This document shows positions 57,912 to 64,000 of a stretch of 64,000 nt of DNA, one piece after another; positions within the stretch are counted from its first letter, which is position 1, and every line of letters starts with the position of its first letter. This DNA comes from an uncultured bacterium. Its GTDB lineage: Bacteria > Elusimicrobiota > Elusimicrobia > Elusimicrobiales > Elusimicrobiaceae. The notes below the pieces were generated by a model that did no database searches, was not told where the DNA came from, and saw only the letters and a list, made by a program, of their open reading frames with translations. The position numbers were made by a program, and so were the translations under genes. Location of the stretch: the NCBI GenBank assembly GCA_949294095.1, contig CASFFZ010000001.1, positions 62,001 to 126,000 of the forward strand, written 5' to 3'.

Positions 57912-60425
57912 ATGAGTATTGATAACTTTCCGCAAATTGACAAGAAACAACAAGACCGCTGGGAAAAAGCCAACCTTTTCGCCAGCCCCAGAATGCCCAA
58001 AGGCAAAAAGTTTTACTGCTTGGATATGTTCCCGTATCCGTCGGGCGCCGGCTTGCACGTCGGCCATCCGGAAGGGTATACCGCTTCGGACATTTTGGTA
58101 CGCTATAAACTCATGAACGGCTACGACGTGCTGCACCCCATGGGGTGGGACGCCTTCGGCCTACCTGCGGAAAATTACGCCATTGCCACCGGGGTTCACC
58201 CGCGCATTACTACTCATAAGAACATCGCCAATTTTAAACGCCAAATCAAATCCATCGGCCTCGCCTACGACTGGAGCCGTGAAATCGACACCACCGACCC
58301 GCAGTATTATAAATGGACGCAGTGGATTTTCCTGCAGCTTTTTAAAAAAGGCCTCGCGTATGAATCCACCGTGTCGATCAACTGGTGCCCTTCGTGCAAA
58401 ACGGGGCTCGCCAACGAAGAAGTGTTTAACGGCAAGTGCGAACGCTGCGGCCACGAAATAGAACGCAAGGCCCTGCGCCAGTGGATTTTGCGCATTACCA
58501 ACTACGCCGAAAAACTGCTGGAAGGGTTGGACAAGCTGGACTGGCCCGAAAGCACGCTGACCATGCAGCGCAACTGGATTGGCAAGTCCGACGGGGCGGA
58601 AGTCAAATTCAAGCTGGACGGACACGACGATATTTTAACCGTATTTACCACCCGCCCGGACACGCTTTTCGGCGCCACGTATATGGTGGTTTCGCCGGAA
58701 CACCCGATTTTGAAAAAAATTGTTACGCCCGAGCAAAAAGCCGCGGTGGAACACTACCAGGCCGAAGCCGCCAAAAAAAGCGACTTGGAACGCGGCGACT
58801 TAAATAAAGACAAAACCGGCGTATTCACCGGCGCCTACGCCATCAACCCGGTAAACGGCAAAAAAATCCCGGTATGGACTTCCGACTATGTGCTGATGGG
58901 CTACGGCACCGGCGCGATTATGGCCGTGCCGGCGCACGACGAGAGGGACTACGCTTTTGCCAAAAAATTCGGGTTGGATATCATTGAAGTGATCAAAAGC
59001 GAACAAGGCGTGGAAAAAGAAGCCTTTACGGGAGACGGCGAACTCGTCAACTCCGGTTTTTTAAACGGCATGCACGTGCAAGAATCCAAAGCCGCCATGA
59101 TTGACTGGCTGACGCAGCGCGGCTTGGGCAACGCCAAAACCACCTATAAACTGCGCGACTGGGTGTTTGCCCGCCAACGCTATTGGGGCGAGCCGATTCC
59201 CGTGGTGCATTGCCCTAAATGCGGCGTAGTGCCGCTGCCGGAAGACCAGCTGCCGCTGACGCTGCCGGAAGTAGAAAAATTTGAACCCTCGGGCACGGGC
59301 GAATCGCCGCTTTCCACGGTGGAAAGCTGGGTAAACACCACCTGCCCGCACTGCGGCGGCCCGGCCAAACGCGAAACCAACACCATGCCCCAATGGGCCG
59401 GCTCCTGCTGGTATTACCTGCGCTATATGGATCCGCACAACGACAAAGCGCTGGTAGACCCGGAAATTGAAAAAGCCTACGGCCCTGTGGACTGCTACAT
59501 CGGCGGAGCGGAACACGCCGTGCTGCATTTATTGTACGCGCGCTTCTGGCACCATGTGCTGTTTGACTTGGGCGTCGTAAGCCACCCGGAACCGTTCCAA
59601 AAATTGCGCCACCAAGGCATGATTTTGGCGTTCTCGTACCGGGACAAAATGGGCGCCTACCACGGCTACGACGAAATTGATTTTAAAGACGGAAAAGCCT
59701 TTTTAAAAACCACCGGGGAGGAACTTTCCCCCATGGTGGAAAAAATGTCCAAATCCAAAAAGAACGTCATCAACCCCGATGAAATTCTTTCCCAGTACGG
59801 GGCGGATGCTTTCCGCATGTACGAAATGTTTATGGGCCCGTTTGAGGCCAGCAAACCCTGGGACATGAAAGGCATTGAAGGCATTTCCCGCTTTTTAAAG
59901 CGCACGGCCGCCTGGAGCGAAAGCGTACAGCTTTTTGAAGGGCCGGATCCGAAAAAGAGCGAAATCCTGAAGAACAAAACCATCGCCAAAGTAAGCGAAG
60001 ATATTGAAAATTTCCGTTTCAATACCGCCATTTCGGCGCTGATGGTGTTGTTTAACGATATCAGCAAACTGCCGCAGGTAAGCCAAGACACGTTCCAAAC
60101 GTTCTTAAAGCTCTTGCACCCGTTTGCCCCGCACTTAACCGAAGAAATCTGGCAGCAAAAAGGCTACGAAGGATTTGTGGTTAAATCCGCCTGGCCGAAG
60201 GTCAACCCGGATCTGCTGCAGGACGATTCCGTAGAAATCGGCGTACAGGTAAACGGCAAAGTGCGCGACCGGATTTCCGTGCCGGCAAACGCTTCGCGCG
60301 ACGAAATGGAAAAGCTGGCCCGCGCCAGCGCCAAAGTACAGCGCAGCTTGGAAGGATTGGAAATTAAAAAAGTAATTGTCGTCCCCGGCCGCATGGTCAG
60401 CTTTGTGGCCGCCCCCCAAAAATAA
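57912..60425 (+). CDS. leuS: Leucyl-tRNA synthetase
   Basis: The 837-residue enzyme shows FPYPSGAGLHVGHPEGYTASD (HIGH), a zinc-type CPSCKTG...CERCGH module, the editing domain (TTRPDTLFGATYMVVSPEHP, GTGAIMAVPAHDERD), GAEHAVLHLLYARFWH and KMSKSKKNVINPD. TAAAAT (57897-57902) ends 9 bp before the ATG and there is no Shine-Dalgarno site. It heads leuS-lptE-holA, an order also seen in E. coli. Confidence 0.97.
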   Translation: MSIDNFPQIDKKQQDRWEKANLFASPRMPKGKKFYCLDMFPYPSGAGLHVGHPEGYTASDILVRYKLMNGYDVLHPMGWDAFGLPAENYAIATGVHPRITTHKNIANFKRQIKSIGLAYDWSREIDTTDPQYYKWTQWIFLQLFKKGLAYESTVSINWCPSCKTGLANEEVFNGKCERCGHEIERKALRQWILRITNYAEKLLEGLDKLDWPESTLTMQRNWIGKSDGAEVKFKLDGHDDILTVFTTRPDTLFGATYMVVSPEHPILKKIVTPEQKAAVEHYQAEAAKKSDLERGDLNKDKTGVFTGAYAINPVNGKKIPVWTSDYVLMGYGTGAIMAVPAHDERDYAFAKKFGLDIIEVIKSEQGVEKEAFTGDGELVNSGFLNGMHVQESKAAMIDWLTQRGLGNAKTTYKLRDWVFARQRYWGEPIPVVHCPKCGVVPLPEDQLPLTLPEVEKFEPSGTGESPLSTVESWVNTTCPHCGGPAKRETNTMPQWAGSCWYYLRYMDPHNDKALVDPEIEKAYGPVDCYIGGAEHAVLHLLYARFWHHVLFDLGVVSHPEPFQKLRHQGMILAFSYRDKMGAYHGYDEIDFKDGKAFLKTTGEELSPMVEKMSKSKKNVINPDEILSQYGADAFRMYEMFMGPFEASKPWDMKGIEGISRFLKRTAAWSESVQLFEGPDPKKSEILKNKTIAKVSEDIENFRFNTAISALMVLFNDISKLPQVSQDTFQTFLKLLHPFAPHLTEEIWQQKGYEGFVVKSAWPKVNPDLLQDDSVEIGVQVNGKVRDRISVPANASRDEMEKLARASAKVQRSLEGLEIKKVIVVPGRMVSFVAAPQK

Positions 60426-60459
60426 AAAGCCCGCCCAAAGGCCGGCAAAGGGAGTTTGT

Positions 60460-61041
60460 ATGAAAAAATTCTTGTCTGTTTTATGTGCGGCCGCCGCGCT
60501 TGCGGCGTGCGCCAGCGAAGGGGCCGTGTACAAACCGCAAGCCCAAATTATGCCGCAGCACATTAAAAAAATTGCGGTGCGCCAAATCCTCAACAAGACG
60601 GAAGTCTTCGCCTTGGAAGACAAGTTCTATAACGAGCTTTACGACGAATTCTTGCGCGACGGTTCCTATCAAATCGTCTCCGAAAACAACGGCGCCGAAG
60701 GCGTGGTGGTAACCACCATTTCCCGCTATTTAAACGTGCCCATCCAGTACGACAGCCAGCTCATTCCCACCGTGTACCGCATGGACATTTGGCTGGATGT
60801 GGTGTTTATGGACAAAACCACCAACGCGCCCGTCTGGCGCGAGCCGGCGTTTTTGGGCACGCAAATTTATGCGGCCTCCACCCTGCCCGGCGGAATGACC
60901 GAGGTGCAGGCGCGGGACGTGGTGTTTGAAAAACTTTCCAAAGACATCGTCAAACGCACGGTGGAAGGGTTTGGCTCGGTGATGAGCGAAAACAAAAAGA
61001 AAGTGATGAACAACCCGGAATATACCACCATTACCCAATAG
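60460..61041 (+). CDS. LptE-like LPS-assembly lipoprotein
   Basis: The 193-residue lipoprotein (MKKFLSVLCAAAALAACAS, acylated Cys17) reads HIKKIAVRQILNKTEVFALEDKFYNELYDEFLRDGSYQIVSENNGAEGVVVTTISRY, then a TVYRMDIWLDVVFMD strand. The IxxIAVxxxxNxT...LE...L...F pattern is that of LptE, which plugs the LptD barrel and helps place lipopolysaccharide. The location between leuS and holA is the conserved one. GGGAG precedes the ATG. Confidence 0.8.
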   Translation: MKKFLSVLCAAAALAACASEGAVYKPQAQIMPQHIKKIAVRQILNKTEVFALEDKFYNELYDEFLRDGSYQIVSENNGAEGVVVTTISRYLNVPIQYDSQLIPTVYRMDIWLDVVFMDKTTNAPVWREPAFLGTQIYAASTLPGGMTEVQARDVVFEKLSKDIVKRTVEGFGSVMSENKKKVMNNPEYTTITQ

Positions 61042-61044
61042 CAT

Positions 61045-62055
61045 ATGCCCAAAATCTCCGCGGAAAAATTAAACGCCGAACTTGCCAAAAATACCGTTTC
61101 CCCCGTCTATTTGCTGACGGGGGAAGACGTCTATCGCAAGCATTTGGCCATTCAAAAAATCCGCGAAGTGCTCCGCCCGGACGATTTCAACTCCTACCAA
61201 AGCGAGGCCGACAAGGCAGACCTGGGCGAAGTATTGGCCCTGGCCAACACGGCGCCCGTATTTTCAGAAAACCGCTTGGTGGTGCTGACCGGCATTGAAA
61301 AACTGCGCAAAGACCCCAAAGAAGCGCTGATCCGCTACTTGGATAATCCGCTGCCCACCACCACCTTGGTGCTGACGCACAACGACGCCAAAAAAATGAA
61401 AACGGAAAAGGTGCTGGCGGAAATTTGCTCGGACGCGGGCCGCGTCGTGAACTTTGATGAGCTGAAAAAAGACGAACTCAACGCCTGGGTGCGCCAAAAA
61501 ATGCAGGAAAAAGGCCTGCAGCCCGATTTTGATTCGGTGGATTTATTGTGCGAAAGCATCGGCGGCGAATTAAACGCACTGGAAAACGAAATTGAAAAGC
61601 TCTCCCTCTATACCGCCGACCGGGCAGACAAACACATCACCAAGCCCGACGTGCTGGCCTGCATCGGATTTAGCAAAGAGGAAAACCCTTTTGAACTTTC
61701 CAACGCCATTACCGCCTGCAACAAAAACCGGGCGGTGCAGTTGGTGGATAAATTGGTAGACGACGGGGAAGAGCCCGTCTCCATTTTAAGCAAGATGACT
61801 TTTCCCATTTTAAAAATGGCGCGCATCAAACGCTTGAGCCAAGCCGGTATGGCGCCGGCCGAAATTTTACGCGCGGCAGGGCTGATGTATTGGGAAAGCC
61901 GCCTGGTCAACCAAGCCCGGCTGTTTCCTTCGCAAAACCACTTTTTAAGCGCGTTAAACCGCATTATAGAGGCCGATGCGGCGTTTAAATCGTCCACTTC
62001 ATCCGACCCCAAAATTTTGCTAAAAGGCATTCTCTTAACGCTGTTTAGCAAATGA
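61045..62055 (+). CDS. holA: DNA polymerase III subunit delta
   Basis: The 336-residue clamp-opening subunit reads VYLLTGEDVYRKHLAIQKIREVL, FSENRLVVLTGIEKL, LNAWVRQKMQEKGLQPD, LCESIGGELNALENEIEKLSLY, and the C-terminal collar domain. It starts 3 bp after lptE. HolB is encoded elsewhere in the window. Confidence 0.92.
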   Translation: MPKISAEKLNAELAKNTVSPVYLLTGEDVYRKHLAIQKIREVLRPDDFNSYQSEADKADLGEVLALANTAPVFSENRLVVLTGIEKLRKDPKEALIRYLDNPLPTTTLVLTHNDAKKMKTEKVLAEICSDAGRVVNFDELKKDELNAWVRQKMQEKGLQPDFDSVDLLCESIGGELNALENEIEKLSLYTADRADKHITKPDVLACIGFSKEENPFELSNAITACNKNRAVQLVDKLVDDGEEPVSILSKMTFPILKMARIKRLSQAGMAPAEILRAAGLMYWESRLVNQARLFPSQNHFLSALNRIIEADAAFKSSTSSDPKILLKGILLTLFSK

Positions 62056-62072
62056 CATTCCCGTTTCTTCCC

Positions 62073-62110
62073 AAATAAAAGAGCTCTTCAACAGAAGAGC
62101 TCTTTTATTT
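62073..62110. terminator. Terminator of leuS-lptE-holA
   Basis: AAATAAAAGAGCTCTTC (62073-62089) and GAAGAGCTCTTTTATTT (62094-62110) form a perfect 17-bp stem with a 4-nt loop. Confidence 0.9.
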
Positions 62111-62137
62111 ACCCCCCGATACGTGAAATTGATAAGT

Positions 62138-62157
62138 TTTACTTACCGGTAAGTAAA
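62138..62157. promoter_or_regulatory. 20-bp perfect palindrome upstream of dedA
   Basis: TTTACTTACCGGTAAGTAAA is a perfect dyad centred 89 bp before the dedA start. The ACTTACCGGTAAGT core is the kind of symmetric site bound by TetR-family dimers. No regulator gene lies in the window. Confidence 0.5.
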
Positions 62158-62224
62158 TAATAACAAAATCATTGCCAAAATGCAATTTTTTCTTTCTTTT
62201 CACAAGGCATTCCCCGCTATTTAG

Positions 62225-62230
62225 TACAAT
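62225..62230 (+). promoter_or_regulatory. -10 box of dedA
   Basis: TACAAT ends 6 bp before the dedA ATG, with no ribosome-binding site between; a leaderless mRNA is predicted. The -35 region is weak. Confidence 0.5.
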
Positions 62231-62236
62231 TTATAT

Positions 62237-62887
62237 ATGGAATTATTATCGCAAGTACTTGATATTTTTTTGCACCTGGATGTGCATCTCAACGCCTGGG
62301 CGGCCTGGATGGGCGTCTGGTTATACGTAGTAATTTTTGCAGTGGTTTTCTGCGAAACGGGCTTGGTGGTTACGCCTTTTTTGCCGGGGGATTCGCTGTT
62401 GTTTGCCTGCGGGGCGCTGGCGGCGTCGGAAGGAAGCAGCATCAACCTGTATTGGCTGGTTCCCGTTATTTTTGCAGCCGCCGTGCTGGGGGATTTTTGC
62501 AATTATGAAATAGGCAAGTGGCTGGGGCCGAAGGTTTTTACCAAAGAAGACAGTATCTTTTTAAACAAAGACCACCTCAACAAAGCCCACGCTTTCTACG
62601 AAAAATACGGCGGCAAAACCATCATTTTGGCGCGCTTTATACCCATTATCCGCACGTTTGCGCCATTTGTGGCGGGCATTGGAAAAATGACGTACTTCCA
62701 CTTTGCCTCTTACAATCTAATCGGCGCCGCGCTGTGGGTGCTGCTTTTCACGCTGGGCGGTTATTTCTTTGCCGATTTGCCCGTGGTGCAAAACCATTTT
62801 CACTATGTCGTGGTGACTATTATCGTGATTTCGCTGTTGCCTGCGGTGTACGAGTTTTGGAACGCACATCGGCAGCCGAAGAAGTAG
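62237..62887 (+). CDS. DedA-family membrane protein
   Basis: The 216-residue protein has the DedA/SNARE-assoc fold: FCETGLVVTPFLPGDSLLFACGALA, LGDFCNYEIGKWLG, and FYEKYGGKTIILARFIPIIRTFAPFVAGIGKM with the conserved Glu, Asp and Arg residues. Members act as lipid flippases (undecaprenyl phosphate or phosphatidylethanolamine) or in proton-linked homeostasis. Its end overlaps the converging GH3 gene by 68 bp. Confidence 0.93.
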   Translation: MELLSQVLDIFLHLDVHLNAWAAWMGVWLYVVIFAVVFCETGLVVTPFLPGDSLLFACGALAASEGSSINLYWLVPVIFAAAVLGDFCNYEIGKWLGPKVFTKEDSIFLNKDHLNKAHAFYEKYGGKTIILARFIPIIRTFAPFVAGIGKMTYFHFASYNLIGAALWVLLFTLGGYFFADLPVVQNHFHYVVVTIIVISLLPAVYEFWNAHRQPKK

Positions 62888-64000
62888 TTTCGGGCGGCAG
62901 CTGCAAATCCACCGGCAGTATGCCCTGCGGGGCCAAGTTGCCCAAGATGATATTCGCCGCCGTTTGCAAAGCATATTTATTTAACCCGTAGGTGGCCAAA
63001 ATAACGTCCGCCTCCGGGTAATTTTTGATATCATACGGGCTCATGGTGGAGATAAACACCACATTTTTATTTTCCTCAATCAGCCCGTGAATGGCGTTTT
63101 TTTGGTTGATGTTGGTTTTATCGGCCCATTGCAGGCTGGTTAAAATCAGCAAATCCGCCCCTTTGGCGCAGGCGGCGGCGCGCTGGCTGTCTTTTTTGCG
63201 CGGGGTAAGCGCCGCATTGTAACTGCGCACGTTCCACCCTTTCTCCAAAAACGGTTTGGAAAACCCCATCAGCTGGTCTGCAAAGCGCGAAGGCGCAAAA
63301 AACACCGCGCACACGGTGGGCTTTTTTCCCTCCGGCACCGTAAAGGGGATCAGGCCTTTGCGGTCGCGCACCAAGGTAACGGACTCGTCGCTTATTTTCT
63401 CCAGCTCCGCTTTGTACGCCTGTTCAATGGGGGCGGGGACTTCGGCCGTTCCGTCCAAGAGGCCCAATTCTTCTTTTAGGGCAAACATCCGCCGGGCGGC
63501 GTCTTCCACCCGCGGCTGCATGTTTTTTTGCTGGGTTTCCGTTAAAATTTGTTTAAACACCGTCAGCGGTTTAATGTAGCGGCCCAGCAAAATCATATCG
63601 GCCCCGCTGTCCAGCGCGCGCACCGCGCAGCCGGCAATGGTGCAAAACGAAGTGGCGCTTTTCATATCCAAGCTGTCGGTAACCACAAAGCCTTTAAATC
63701 CCATTTTTTCGCGCAGCAGATCATGCAGAATCGGCTTGGAAAAGGTGGCGATGTTTTTGCTGTCCAGCGCCGGGTACAAAATATGCCCCGTCATTACGCC
63801 GGGCACGCCTTGGCGCACAGCCTCGGCAAACGGAGCCAGGTGGATTTTTTGCAATTCTTCGTAACCAGCCTTTACCACCGGCACTTTGTAGTGGGAATCG
63901 GCTGACGTATCCCCATGGCCGGGGAAATGCTTGACGACGCTGATAATCCCCGCCGCTTTAAATCCGTTCATCAGCGAGATGCCCATTTTGGTAACGTTCT
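62820..64000 (-). CDS. Glycoside hydrolase family 3, NagZ-like beta-N-acetylglucosaminidase (N-terminus missing)
   Basis: The 393 visible residues run off the right edge. The NagZ signature KHFPGHGDTSADSHYKVP with the Asp-His dyad is present, followed by PGVMTGHILYPALD and GFVVTDSLDM with the nucleophile Asp. A C-terminal alpha/beta domain of about 200 residues follows (LVRDRKGLIPF, GADLLILTSLQW, VVFISTMSPYDIKNYPEADVILATYG), as in Bacillus-type NagZ. The enzyme removes GlcNAc from muropeptides or related sugars. Whether it is secreted cannot be seen. The tail overlaps dedA. Confidence 0.9.
   Translation of the reverse strand, partial: NVTKMGISLMNGFKAAGIISVVKHFPGHGDTSADSHYKVPVVKAGYEELQKIHLAPFAEAVRQGVPGVMTGHILYPALDSKNIATFSKPILHDLLREKMGFKGFVVTDSLDMKSATSFCTIAGCAVRALDSGADMILLGRYIKPLTVFKQILTETQQKNMQPRVEDAARRMFALKEELGLLDGTAEVPAPIEQAYKAELEKISDESVTLVRDRKGLIPFTVPEGKKPTVCAVFFAPSRFADQLMGFSKPFLEKGWNVRSYNAALTPRKKDSQRAAACAKGADLLILTSLQWADKTNINQKNAIHGLIEENKNVVFISTMSPYDIKNYPEADVILATYGLNKYALQTAANIILGNLAPQGILPVDLQLPPETTSSAADVRSKTRTPQATAKSR

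Overview
The window reads as about 64 kb of core chromosome from a Gram-negative, anaerobic, peptide-using bacterium. Outer-membrane functions (Mla lipid-transport genes, an LptE-like lipoprotein, a KdsC-type phosphatase, several other lipoproteins) argue for a diderm. A POT peptide transporter, an EtfAB/acyl-CoA dehydrogenase cluster whose EtfA carries a ferredoxin domain, and lone PulG-type pilin genes scattered between housekeeping genes are what I would expect of Elusimicrobiota (Elusimicrobium-like gut lineages). That assignment is an inference; no rRNA is present to settle it. Base composition is close to balanced. There is no prophage, complete insertion sequence or CRISPR array.

Layout. 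1-5.6 kb: ridA, a tRNA-Lys/tRNA-Glu pair, msrBA, a lipoprotein, a flavin-reductase-like gene, a pilin and a pilin-like gene, marC. 5.6-7.0 kb: a ClC channel. 7.0-19.3 kb: a long minus-strand block, dnaB-alr-mlaE-mlaF-mlaD-radA then PIN/TRAM-ispDF-lipoprotein-cysS-add, with many genes overlapping or nearly touching. 19.4-20.9 kb: peptide transporter. 21-23.7 kb: pilin, repeat block A, and rpsF-ssb-rpsR-rplI. 23.7-30.2 kb: a frameshifted caspase-like gene, a DUF167 gene, gpmI, exonuclease, membrane protein, histidine kinase and a small basic ORF. 30.3-36.5 kb: two tandem ChaN/TIKI-like secreted proteins and acd-etfB-etfA. 36.6-42.1 kb: HIT protein, then the macromolecular-synthesis operon rpsU-dnaG-rpoD, then a pilin sandwiched between rpoD and a copy of its 3' end. 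42.1-51.8 kb: secreted metzincin-like protease, MscS-type membrane protein, recG, ankyrin protein, kdsC-tmk-holB-metG, pilin. 51.9-57.8 kb: clpC, recA, pilin, repeat block B, xer recombinase. 57.9-64 kb: leuS-lptE-holA, dedA and a partial nagZ-like GH3 gene.

The most interesting material concerns the pilins. Five canonical type IV pilin/pseudopilin genes and one degenerate relative sit mostly alone, all on the minus strand. Two of them (near 21.5 and 56.2 kb) share a duplicated upstream module: a GC-rich dyad, a TTGACY -35 box, a spacer made almost entirely of a 12-T or 11-T tract, and a TAAAYT -10 box. That is the architecture of slippage-driven phase variation. Degenerate ~70-bp repeats, six copies over the two loci, lie upstream. 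A third pilin is bracketed by a 1,248-bp-spaced direct repeat of the rpoD 3' end and its terminators, as if it had entered by single-crossover integration of a circle.

A second theme is transcription start architecture. At least eight genes have a recognisable -10 box only 5-9 bp before the start codon and no Shine-Dalgarno sequence, which predicts leaderless mRNAs; other genes have ordinary GGAG-type sites. Intrinsic terminators with long GC stems, several bidirectional, separate most convergent units.
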